Shown piece after piece: positions 1-8,370 of a DNA stretch of 38,045 nt. Under the pieces are notes generated by a model. The model saw nothing but the letters and a program-made list of their open reading frames with translations. It searched no databases and was not told the DNA's origin. The position numbers were made by a program, and so were the translations under genes. How positions within the stretch are numbered: position 1 is the stretch's first letter; the number at the start of each line of letters is the position of its first letter. The stretch is from Propionibacteriaceae bacterium (GTDB taxonomy: Bacteria > Actinomycetota > Actinomycetes > Propionibacteriales > Propionibacteriaceae): assembly GCA_020438595.1 (NCBI GenBank), contig JAGQUI010000001.1, forward strand, positions 1 through 38,045, given 5' to 3'.

Positions 1-3000
1 CCCTCACCCTCGACACCGTGATCAGCCACGTCCTGGCCAAGGGCGCCAGCGTCCGACTCATCGGCGACAACCAGCAACTCGCCGCGATCGAGGCAGGCGG
101 CGTCCTGCGCGACATCGAAGCCGAACACGGCGCGCTCCGGCTCACCGAACTCGTCCGATTCGCCGACCAGGCCGAAGGCGCCGCCTCCCTCGCCCTCCGC
201 GACGGGCTCCCCGAAGCACTCGGCTTCTACCTCGACAACCACCGCGTCCACGTCGGCGACGAAACCACCATGGCCGACGACCTGTTCACCGCCTGGACCA
301 TCGACCGCGGCACCGGACTCGACTCGATCATGCTCGCCCCCACCCGCGAACTCGTCGCCGAACTCAACCAACGCGCCCGCACCCAACGCCTCGACGGGCG
401 CACCGCCGGCGTCGAGATCGACCTCGCCGACGGCAACCGCGCCAGCACCGGCGACGTGATCATCACCCGCGCCAACAACCGCAAGCTACGGACCTCGGCC
501 ACCGACTGGGTCAAGAACGGTGACCGCTGGACCGTCCTCGGCATCGACCCCAAGCGCGGCATTCACGCCCGCCACCTCGGATCGCGGCGGCACATCACCC
601 TGCCCACCGACTACGTCGCCGAGTCGGTCGAACTCGGCTACGCCTCCACCACGCACGCCGCCCAAGGCATCACCGCCGACACCATGCACGGCCTCCTGGC
701 CGGGAGCGAATCCCGCCAGCAGGCCTACACAATGCTCACCCGCGGCCGGATCGCGAACCACTCCTACCTCGTCACCGTCGGCGACGGCGACCCGCACAAC
801 GCCATCGACCCCGAGGTGATCAACCCGCTCACCCCCACCGACCTGCTCGAACGCATCCTCGGACGCGACGAAGCGTGCGTCTCGGCCACCACCCAGCTAC
901 GGGAAGCCGGCAACCCCCGCACCCAGCTGAAGGACGCCGTCGACCGCTACAGCGACGCTGTCGCGTTCGCCGCCACCCACATCGCCGGTGACCTCGGCAT
1001 CCGAGCCCTCGAACGCCGAGTTGATGCCACGATCCCCGCCCTCACCGAAGCTGCCGGATGGCCGGCGCTGCGCTCCGAACTACTCATGGTGCAAGCGGAC
1101 GGCCGCGACCCCGTCCACGCCCTCACCCGGGCCTGCGCCGAACCGATCAACACCGCCTACGACCCGGCGTCCGTCCTCGCCTGGCGCGTCACCGACAACG
1201 AATGGCGCGGACGCCGAGGCCCGCTGCCCTGGCTGCCCGCAGTACCCAAGCAACTCGAACGCCATCCCGAATGGGGCGGCTACCTGGCCTCGCGAACCAG
1301 CCGCATCCACGAACTCGCGGACGCCGTCAGCCAGCAAACCCGAACGTCCACCACACCGCCGAAGTGGCTAGCGAGCGTCGCCGGCCAGCCACCGGAGTCG
1401 CTGGTCGCAGACGTCGAGGTGTGGCGTGCCGCGCACGGCATCCCAGCCACCGATCAACGTCCAACCGGCGACCGGCAACACCCCGACGCGGCCGCCCGCT
1501 GGCAGCGGCACCTCAACAAACGCCTCCAGACCAGCCAGTCCGCAGCCCTCGACGAATGGGGCCACGTCCTCACCGACATCGCCCCCACCCTGCTCGCCGA
1601 CCCCTTCGCGCCCACCCTCGCGCGGCGCCTGTCCCAGCTGTCGGCCAGCGGCATCCAGGCACGACAACTACTCGACCACGCAGCCGCGGACGGACCGCTA
1701 CCCGACGACCACGCAGCGGCCGCCCTGTGGTGGCGGATCTCCCGCCACGTCTCCCCAGCCGTCGCTGAGGACGACAGCCAATTCCACCTCGCGACCCGAT
1801 GGCTCGACCACTTCACCACCGCTCTCGGGATCGAGCACGCCAAGGAATTCCAGGCGAGCCCGTGGTGGCCGTCCCTCGTCGCCACGATCGAACGCGGCCT
1901 GCAACGAGGTTGGGCACTCGACACCCTCCTGAAGGACGCCGCGAAGCTCAGCCCCGACGGCCACCTCGACCGCTGCCAAGCCTGGGTCTGGCGACTCTCC
2001 CTGCTCACCGACCCCATCGCACCCACCGAGGCGATGGACACGGACGAACCGCCCGCGGATCTGTGGGACGGCTACATCCCCACCGACCACCACCTCACGC
2101 TCGTCGCCGCCGAGCATCCGCACCCGGTCGAGGAGCCTGAGCCCTCCACAGAGGACTTCGAGGACGTCGAGCTGACGGTCGAGGCGGCGCTCGCGATCGA
2201 GGCGATGATCCGGGATCACCTCGGGGTTCCCGAACCCACTGATGCCGACATCCGACGCATGCAAGACCGCGCCAACGCTTGGCACGATTGCCCCGCCACC
2301 CCCGAACGCCTCGCGCACATCAACGAGCTCACCACCCGCTACTACGAGCACTGCTTCATCGACAGCTGGGCCCGCCCCTACCTGATCGAACGCTTCCACC
2401 AAGACCTCACTGGCAGCATCTTCCGCCCCGGCTACGCCCCCGGGGGCTGGACGACCCTCGTCACCCACCTCCGCCGCCAAGGCGTAACCGACGAGGAGAT
2501 GCTCGCCGTTGGTGTCGCCACAACCGCCAGCACCGGCCGCCTCATCGACCGCTTCCGCGACCGCGTCGTCTTCCCCATCACTCACCAAGGCCAGATCCTC
2601 GGCTTCGTCGGACGCCGCAACCCGGCCCGCCCAGAGGGGGACCACCACGGGCCGAAGTACCTCAACACCCCGGACACCCCGCTGTACCACAAGGGTGCCC
2701 AGCTCTTCGCCGCCGGCGACCCCACCAGCGACGCCACCCCCGTCCTGGTCGAAGGCCCCATGGACGCCATCGCCGTCACCGTCGCAACAGGCGGTAAGGC
2801 AATAGGGCTAGCTCCACTTGGCACCAGCCTCTCTGACGAGCAGGCCGCCCAACTTCATGCGCGCGGACGCACGCCAGTCGTCGCGACCGACGCTGACCGC
2901 GCTGGTGAGGTTGCTGCGGAACGCGACTTCTGGATTCTGGCTTCCTACGGGCTTGATCCCCTGGGAGCCAGCCTCCCGAACGGACATGACCCTGCTGAGT

Positions 3001-3404
3001 TGATCAGGACTGGACTACCCGACCAACTGTCTGCGGCTATTGATTCTGCCCGGCCATTGGCCGACGCTCTGGTCGATAGAGTCCTTCGGCGCGGGCCAGC
3101 GCCCGAGCACGCGCTTGATGCGTTGCGAGTTGTCGCGACCCAGCCATCAGCGAAGTGGGTCGCGGGTGTGGAACAGATTGCCGAGCACACGGGAATCTCT
3201 TCTCAGGTACTCCAGGCCGCGCTAGCTCCACTGGTTCACGGCTGGAACTTCGACCCCAGGAGCGCGACACAGAAGATGACTACACAGGTCCGGCCAACGG
3301 CCAGCCTGGCAACTGACCACCACAAGCCGACGAGCGACCCTCCGCGCGAGCTCGCGTGGACCGAGGCGCCTCTGGCGGCGCCGCAATCCATTCCGCGCCG
3401 TTGA
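1..3404 (+). CDS. MobF-type relaxase-helicase fused to Toprim primase (5' partial)
   Basis: The reading frame is open at the left edge, so the relaxase domain and Walker A lie outside the window. What remains begins in the SF1 helicase domain of a TrwC/TraI-like protein: motif III GDNQQL near residue 18 (counting from the GTG at 18), and a motif V/VI block with THAAQGIT followed by MLTRGR. A long low-complexity Arg/Ala/Pro-rich middle follows. The C-terminal part resembles the DnaG catalytic core, with Toprim residues E912-G-P-M-D916 and D958-A-D960-R-A-G963. The protein would nick at oriT, unwind the transferred strand in the donor and perhaps prime complementary synthesis in the recipient. 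Codons become less GC-rich after about 2790. It ends with TGA at 3402, converging on the restriction genes. The family assignment is firm; primase activity is inferred from the domain. Confidence 0.9.
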   Translation, partial: LTLDTVISHVLAKGASVRLIGDNQQLAAIEAGGVLRDIEAEHGALRLTELVRFADQAEGAASLALRDGLPEALGFYLDNHRVHVGDETTMADDLFTAWTIDRGTGLDSIMLAPTRELVAELNQRARTQRLDGRTAGVEIDLADGNRASTGDVIITRANNRKLRTSATDWVKNGDRWTVLGIDPKRGIHARHLGSRRHITLPTDYVAESVELGYASTTHAAQGITADTMHGLLAGSESRQQAYTMLTRGRIANHSYLVTVGDGDPHNAIDPEVINPLTPTDLLERILGRDEACVSATTQLREAGNPRTQLKDAVDRYSDAVAFAATHIAGDLGIRALERRVDATIPALTEAAGWPALRSELLMVQADGRDPVHALTRACAEPINTAYDPASVLAWRVTDNEWRGRRGPLPWLPAVPKQLERHPEWGGYLASRTSRIHELADAVSQQTRTSTTPPKWLASVAGQPPESLVADVEVWRAAHGIPATDQRPTGDRQHPDAAARWQRHLNKRLQTSQSAALDEWGHVLTDIAPTLLADPFAPTLARRLSQLSASGIQARQLLDHAAADGPLPDDHAAAALWWRISRHVSPAVAEDDSQFHLATRWLDHFTTALGIEHAKEFQASPWWPSLVATIERGLQRGWALDTLLKDAAKLSPDGHLDRCQAWVWRLSLLTDPIAPTEAMDTDEPPADLWDGYIPTDHHLTLVAAEHPHPVEEPEPSTEDFEDVELTVEAALAIEAMIRDHLGVPEPTDADIRRMQDRANAWHDCPATPERLAHINELTTRYYEHCFIDSWARPYLIERFHQDLTGSIFRPGYAPGGWTTLVTHLRRQGVTDEEMLAVGVATTASTGRLIDRFRDRVVFPITHQGQILGFVGRRNPARPEGDHHGPKYLNTPDTPLYHKGAQLFAAGDPTSDATPVLVEGPMDAIAVTVATGGKAIGLAPLGTSLSDEQAAQLHARGRTPVVATDADRAGEVAAERDFWILASYGLDPLGASLPNGHDPAELIRTGLPDQLSAAIDSARPLADALVDRVLRRGPAPEHALDALRVVATQPSAKWVAGVEQIAEHTGISSQVLQAALAPLVHGWNFDPRSATQKMTTQVRPTASLATDHHKPTSDPPRELAWTEAPLAAPQSIPRR

Positions 3405-3514
3405 TGGGGCACGACAGCAGCGAACTCCAGATCCTAGCCGGACTGCCCGCTGTAGGTCACCGCTACGTGAAGGGTCTCCTGCGGGATGCAGCAAGTGTGC
3501 AGCACCGCGGTGGT

Positions 3515-3530
3515 CGCGGCCTACGCCGCG
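3515..3530. terminator. Possible hairpin between convergent relaxase and res genes
   Basis: CGCGGC, CTAC and GCCGCG form a perfect 6-bp stem with a 4-base loop in the 184-base gap between the convergent relaxase and res genes. There is no T-tract on either side, so it would be an actinobacterial I-shaped terminator at best. The rest of the gap, 3405-3588, shows no gene. Confidence 0.3.
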
Positions 3531-3588
3531 GCGAAACGGCCGCCTCGCAGGAACCGGGAAAGTGAGCGTTCGCCTGGCCCCCTCAGGG

Positions 3589-6348
3589 TCAAAGTCCTTG
3601 TGCGGCGACGTTGGGGGAGACCTCGATCAGAACCTTGGGGTCGTTTCCCCAGGAGTAGTCGACCTTGAGTTCCTTGAAGTGAGCTGAGCCGAACTTGATC
3701 TTCCAACCCTCCGACTCCCACTGCAGTTCTTCGAGCTGGTCCGTGCCCTTAGTCTCCCGAACGAGACAGAGATACTTGCCGTCGGGATACTCACGCACGA
3801 ATGCCCAGTCCGGGTTGTAGCCGTGCAGAGGTGTGTCGATCTTGAACCAGTGCGGAAGCTTGATGAATAGAGGCACATCCTCTCGCTCTTCCAAGAACAG
3901 TGCGAACTTTTTCTCGATGCCCGAGTCGCACACGATTTGGTCAGTAATGCTCTTCGTGACGTCGACCACCATCGAAGCCGGCGCGATTGTCTCGCTTTGG
4001 TGCCATTCCTTGAACAGCTCGGCTCTCCAGGCGTCTCCCGTCTGCTTGTAGACGATCCCCTCTGCCTCCCGGGCGTAAAGCGCATCCTTCATGGCACGCT
4101 CGACCTGGTCCATGAATACCGACGGGTTGAGCTTCACTTGGCCGAGGTCGTCGATGTCGGAGAGGATCCGAACGATGGTCGCCCGGGTGAGCGGCACGCG
4201 CCGGGTGAGTTCTCCGACCACGTCAGGGAGCTTTCGGACCCCGCTTACAGCGACAGCGCCACGGTCCTCGGCGTTGCTCGATGTAATGCCTTCGTAGTTG
4301 ATGTTGGCCAAGTGCCTCGCGAGGCGGAACTTGATGGGCTCGATCGCAGGCATCGTGTTGATGCGGCGAACCGCATCGGCGACGACGTCGTCGGTCGAGA
4401 ACGCCAACTCGTAGGTCGTCTTTCGCGAGATCTTCTCCCACAGTTCAATGAACTTCGGGTCGAGCAGCACCTTCTCCTTGAGTTGCAGGCTGATCTTGTC
4501 CTTCTTGAGGTCGACGATCCGGCCGGTGAACTTGATGCCGGTATCGTCCTCTATCTCCTTCTGGAGGTCGTCGGCGAACTTCGAGAAGTCCTCGTGGGCG
4601 ATCACGGTCACCACGTTGATGTCGTCATTGCGGCAACGCTCACCATCGACCATGACTGGCAGGCGCAACCCTCGGCCGACCTGCTGGCGCTTCCTCATCT
4701 CCGAGCGGCCGTGCTGAAGGTTGCAGATGGTGAAGACGTTGGGGTTGTCCCAGCCCTCGGCTAGGGCCGCGTAGCTGAAGATGAAACGCAAAGGGTCGTC
4801 GAAGCTGAGGAGTCTCTCCTTGTTCTTCATGATCCGCTCCAACGCGGACGCCACCTTCGCCCCTTCGAGTCCGCGACTCGACACGTCCTCGGGAACACCT
4901 CTGTTGGAGACGGCGAAGTAGCCGTCGTGCACCACGTCGAGGTCGGGCATTTCGAGAGAGCGGAACCGAGCGTCAGATCGAACGATCTCGTACTCCTGCT
5001 CGAACCACTGGCGGATCTTGCCGTCAGCAGGGTGGTAGTTCGCCACCGAGTCGATGAAGAACAACGTGAGCGGCTTCATCGCCGCCGAGAGAAGTCCGCG
5101 TCGCAACTGAAGCTTGAGCTGGAGCTCCTTCTCAAAGTGGCTCTCGATGGCTTGGCGGAGCATCAGCCGCTGATGCTGCTCCTCCTCTGAGGTGGTCCCG
5201 ACCCCTTCGTGGACGTGCGTTCTGTTGCCGAACTCGACATAACCGCGCTCGCCGTTCTGGCCAGCGTGAATATCCTCGACTGTCCAGCCCTGGTAGACGC
5301 CGCGTTGGCCGCTCTCATCGAACAGGTCCATGTCCTTGCGCAGAGTGATCCGGGTCAGCCTCGTCTTGCCCGCGATCGTCTTGAAGATCTTCGCAGTGGC
5401 TGTGACACCGCCGGGTGTAGCGGTGATCCTTGAGACCTCGACGTACGCACCGTTGAGATCTTCGTCCTTCGTGACTGACAGTACGCCGATACGCTTCACC
5501 AGCCTCAGGTCGTACGCGTCCACAGGGGTGAGCCTGTAGACGAGGTGCTTCGGGTCCGTGTGGGTGGCCGAGTACCTCAGCTTGGCGAGCGGAGCCAGTG
5601 ACGCGATCGCCCTCTTGCTCGCCGGCGACTCCATGTTCTGCGGCTCGTCCATGATGACGACAGGGTGTGAGGCGCCGATCAGCTCCTGCGGCGCATATCC
5701 ACCGTTGAACTCAGGGTCCTTGCGCCGAAAGATGTTGTCCTCGCTCTTGAAGGCTTCCAAGTTGATAACCATGATCTTGAGCCTGGAGTCCCGGACGAAA
5801 TCGCTTGCCATCTGGCGCCTGGACGAGTCCCACACCATGAACTCGTACTGCGAGTCCGGGTAGAGCTCCTTGAAGTGCGGCCTCAGCACCGCAAGGCTCG
5901 ACTTCACGCCCTCGCGGATCGCCACACCTGGCACGACGATCACGAACTTCGAGAAGCCGTACCGCTTGTGCATCTCCAAGCACGTTCGAATGTAGACGTA
6001 AGTCTTGCCGGTACCGGTCTCCATCTCGACGCTGAGGTCAGGCACGACTTCGCCCTCGACCCAATTCTGGCGCAAGCTCTCGGGAATGGCAGGAGTCTCG
6101 CCACCATCCCCCGTGAGCACGGGCTTGTCCTGCACTGCTCGTAGATTCCGACGCAACTGCTCCGAGGACAGCACCAGCTGGTTCCCAATGACCACCCTGT
6201 CGAGGGCATCGAGCGTCCCGTCGTCGAGAACCAGGTCGGCCACCTCCGAGCGGCCCTGCTCCTCATTGCCGTTGAAGACTTCGAGAACGGCATCTATCGC
6301 GTCCAGCTGATACTGCTGGCCGCCGTCGAACTTGATCTCGACCGGCAT
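3589..6348 (-). CDS. res: Type III restriction endonuclease, Res subunit
   Basis: 919 aa, the usual size for Res. It is an SF2 translocase-nuclease that works with Mod, consuming ATP and cutting unmodified DNA near pairs of recognition sites. Walker A is METGTGKT (K115), the DEAD-like box is MDEPQN (D234-E235), motif III is YSATHTD, and the arginine-finger motif is QQVGRGLRLP. The C-terminal PD-(D/E)XK nuclease is complete: D847 in NPDWAF and E865-T-K867. The ATG at 6346-6348 overlaps the mod stop codon by one base (TGATG), so translation is coupled. All catalytic motifs are intact with no frameshift, so the enzyme should be active. Identification is firm; the recognition sequence is unknown. 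Confidence 0.96.
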   Translation of the reverse strand: MPVEIKFDGGQQYQLDAIDAVLEVFNGNEEQGRSEVADLVLDDGTLDALDRVVIGNQLVLSSEQLRRNLRAVQDKPVLTGDGGETPAIPESLRQNWVEGEVVPDLSVEMETGTGKTYVYIRTCLEMHKRYGFSKFVIVVPGVAIREGVKSSLAVLRPHFKELYPDSQYEFMVWDSSRRQMASDFVRDSRLKIMVINLEAFKSEDNIFRRKDPEFNGGYAPQELIGASHPVVIMDEPQNMESPASKRAIASLAPLAKLRYSATHTDPKHLVYRLTPVDAYDLRLVKRIGVLSVTKDEDLNGAYVEVSRITATPGGVTATAKIFKTIAGKTRLTRITLRKDMDLFDESGQRGVYQGWTVEDIHAGQNGERGYVEFGNRTHVHEGVGTTSEEEQHQRLMLRQAIESHFEKELQLKLQLRRGLLSAAMKPLTLFFIDSVANYHPADGKIRQWFEQEYEIVRSDARFRSLEMPDLDVVHDGYFAVSNRGVPEDVSSRGLEGAKVASALERIMKNKERLLSFDDPLRFIFSYAALAEGWDNPNVFTICNLQHGRSEMRKRQQVGRGLRLPVMVDGERCRNDDINVVTVIAHEDFSKFADDLQKEIEDDTGIKFTGRIVDLKKDKISLQLKEKVLLDPKFIELWEKISRKTTYELAFSTDDVVADAVRRINTMPAIEPIKFRLARHLANINYEGITSSNAEDRGAVAVSGVRKLPDVVGELTRRVPLTRATIVRILSDIDDLGQVKLNPSVFMDQVERAMKDALYAREAEGIVYKQTGDAWRAELFKEWHQSETIAPASMVVDVTKSITDQIVCDSGIEKKFALFLEEREDVPLFIKLPHWFKIDTPLHGYNPDWAFVREYPDGKYLCLVRETKGTDQLEELQWESEGWKIKFGSAHFKELKVDYSWGNDPKVLIEVSPNVAAQGL

Positions 6349-8273
6349 CAGACCGTCTTCACCGTGATGCCGTGCGACCTCGCGTTCGCGACGAGGTTGG
6401 CTTTCAGGGCATCCTGCCCAGCAAGGTCATCCTCAAGGAAGACGACGACGCGCGGCTTGGGATCCAGATCGAACACCTTCTCGGCAGTGGCAACGTCGAG
6501 ACCCTTGCCGACGACAACCGCAACTCCGCCGGACACCTGCACGGTGACTGTCCCAAACTCGTGCTCCAACCACTCTGCGTCGAGTCGCACGCCTTCCTTC
6601 AGCAGCACCTCGGCGGCGACAGCACGGATGTCATCGAGACCTGCGGCCAGCGTGGAACTCGCAAGGTCCAGTTCGCCTTCGACCGTCTCAGTTGTCCGGA
6701 ACCTGCTCTGGGCCAACGAAACGACCCTCAGCCCCCGGGATGCCGCGCCTTCGACCCTCTCAGAGAGAGCCACCAACCTCTTGTAGGTGATGTCGGTGAT
6801 GTACTCCAACCCGGCAGCTCGGGCATCCGAATCAACCGGAAGTGGTTCTGGCAGCGTCACCATCAACGACCTTCTCGAACCTCCATCCCGCGCGTTCTGC
6901 ATCGCAACAGCGTGCGCCGTTGAACCCGAGCCAGCGAAGAAGTCAAGGACAATGGAGTCCTTGTCGGTTGCGAGATCAACTAGAATTTGCAACAGAGCTA
7001 CTGGCTTCGGATAGTCAAACCAAGCCGGGCTGATTCCGATCGATTCCAAGTCCGCCGAACCATTGTTTGTGCTCACATCCATGAACAGGTCCTTGACCGA
7101 GGTCGAGTCGACATCCCTCACCTTGGTGTAGATGCGCCAAGTGGATCCGCTCTTGCGGAAGTCGAGGTCGTAGCTTTCGGCCTGCACTTTCTGCTTGCTC
7201 CACCGGTAGGCGTGATACTTGTTCACGCCGTTGTTGTTCTTCTTCGGTGCGATCTTATCCATGCCCTCGTGAAGGTGCCGCGATGACACGGGCTCTGTGC
7301 GAATCTCCCCGGAATCAGGATTGTAGTAAATGTCGTATACCAAGTTCGGACGAGTGACTTCGTTGAAAGCCGAGTTGGTGTTGTAAAGCTCGTTCTTCGT
7401 AACATACGGGCCGCGCTCATCGCGCTTCAGTTCATAGTTGAACCCCTTGTAGACGGTAGGCATCACCTTCTTAAGGAACGAGGCGGACGCTCTGAAGTCC
7501 TCAACGTTGAGCTTGTTCCGCGCGTATACATGCATATACTCCTTGGTCCCCGCTGGGCCGGCGCCAGAGATCTGCCGACCTTTGATGTTGCTCACCCAAA
7601 CGAAAGTGGCAACGAAGTTCTCTGGTCCAAAAACCTCATCCAGCATCAAACGAAGAGTGCTGACCTCGTTGTCGTCGATCGAGACAAATAGGATCCCATC
7701 CTGCATGAGCAAGTTACGAGCCAGAAGAAGCCGCGGATACATCATCGAAAGCCACCGGCTGTGGCGGCGTCCGCCAGTCTCGACGTCCGCCGAGATTCGG
7801 TTGCCCGCTTCGTCAAGTTGCCCGGTGTAGCCCAAGTAGCCACGCAGACCGTCGGCAAAGTCGTCGTTGTAAATGAAGTCGTTTCCGGTGTTGTAGGGGG
7901 GATCAATGTAGATCAACTTGATCTGGTCGTTGTACGCCTTCTGGAGGAGCTTCAGAACCTCTAGGTTGTCGCCCTCGATGAAGACGTTCGTTGCCTTATC
8001 GAACTCAACGGAGCGTTCCAAGTCAGGCACCAAGGTGGCCCTGCTCGGAGTCAGTAGGGAGCGAACCGCGTCCTGTTTGCCGGCCCATTGCAGTCCGTAC
8101 CACTCACGGCGCTCTTCGGCTTGGGCGACGTCGAGCGCGAGCAACTCGCCCAACTTGGCAGCGTCAAGTACGCCGTCCGATGCGACTCCGGGAAACAGTT
8201 CATCTAGGGCAGCCCTGTTGCGTGCAGCCAGGTCTGGCGTCTCCAGATCGACCTGGTCCGGATCGTCGGTCAT
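6348..8273 (-). CDS. mod: Type III DNA methyltransferase, Mod subunit
   Basis: 641 aa N6-adenine methyltransferase that both recognises the target and methylates it for the type III system. Motif IV, DPPYNTGNDFIY (D124-Y127), comes before the AdoMet-binding motif DFFAGSGST (444-452). This is the beta-class order found in type III Mod proteins, with the target-recognition region between them (roughly residues 200-400). The ATG at 8271-8273 follows a purine-rich stretch with GGGGA. It is the first gene of the mod-res operon and diverges from the helicase gene across 97 bases. Codon use is more mixed than in the conjugation genes, which is consistent with separate acquisition. Mod proteins also form Res-independent epigenetic switches, but no simple repeat suggesting phase variation is seen here. 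Confidence 0.96.
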   Translation of the reverse strand: MTDDPDQVDLETPDLAARNRAALDELFPGVASDGVLDAAKLGELLALDVAQAEERREWYGLQWAGKQDAVRSLLTPSRATLVPDLERSVEFDKATNVFIEGDNLEVLKLLQKAYNDQIKLIYIDPPYNTGNDFIYNDDFADGLRGYLGYTGQLDEAGNRISADVETGGRRHSRWLSMMYPRLLLARNLLMQDGILFVSIDDNEVSTLRLMLDEVFGPENFVATFVWVSNIKGRQISGAGPAGTKEYMHVYARNKLNVEDFRASASFLKKVMPTVYKGFNYELKRDERGPYVTKNELYNTNSAFNEVTRPNLVYDIYYNPDSGEIRTEPVSSRHLHEGMDKIAPKKNNNGVNKYHAYRWSKQKVQAESYDLDFRKSGSTWRIYTKVRDVDSTSVKDLFMDVSTNNGSADLESIGISPAWFDYPKPVALLQILVDLATDKDSIVLDFFAGSGSTAHAVAMQNARDGGSRRSLMVTLPEPLPVDSDARAAGLEYITDITYKRLVALSERVEGAASRGLRVVSLAQSRFRTTETVEGELDLASSTLAAGLDDIRAVAAEVLLKEGVRLDAEWLEHEFGTVTVQVSGGVAVVVGKGLDVATAEKVFDLDPKPRVVVFLEDDLAGQDALKANLVANARSHGITVKTV

Positions 8274-8302
8274 GCGTCCCCACTCTCGTTCGTCGTGCGC
8301 CG

Positions 8303-8365
8303 CAAGGCTATCGGTGGAGACTCCCGCGTAGCGGACTAACCCGGCGGTCTACTCCAATAGCCTTG
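8303..8365. promoter_or_regulatory. Mirrored 9-bp element in the mod/helicase divergent promoter region
   Basis: CAAGGCTAT (8303-8311) and ATAGCCTTG (8357-8365) are perfect inverted repeats 45 bases apart, filling most of the gap between the divergent mod and helicase genes. Each arm reads ATAGCCTTG toward its own gene and contains TAGCCT, an actinobacterial TANNNT-type -10. On the helicase side TAGCCT (8358-8363) lies 7 bases before the ATG, the spacing expected for a leaderless transcript. On the mod side about 32 bases remain, including a GGGGA ribosome-binding site. A smaller CCGC-GTA-GCGG dyad lies between the arms at 8324-8334. No convincing -35 is visible. The role as paired promoter or operator is inferred. 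Confidence 0.5.
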
Positions 8366-8370
8366 GAACC

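Noticed and set aside
1698..2690. 330-codon open frame on the minus strand within the relaxase gene
   Set aside because: The plus strand carries recognisable helicase and primase motifs across this stretch; the minus frame is a Gly/Val/Asp-rich shadow.
3572..3587. CCTG/CAGG pair as a res terminator
   Set aside because: Only four base pairs with a C-rich loop; too weak to call.
3937..4764. Long open frame on the plus strand opposite res
   Set aside because: It lies antisense to intact res motifs, has no ribosome-binding site or family resemblance, and is the usual by-product of high-GC coding.
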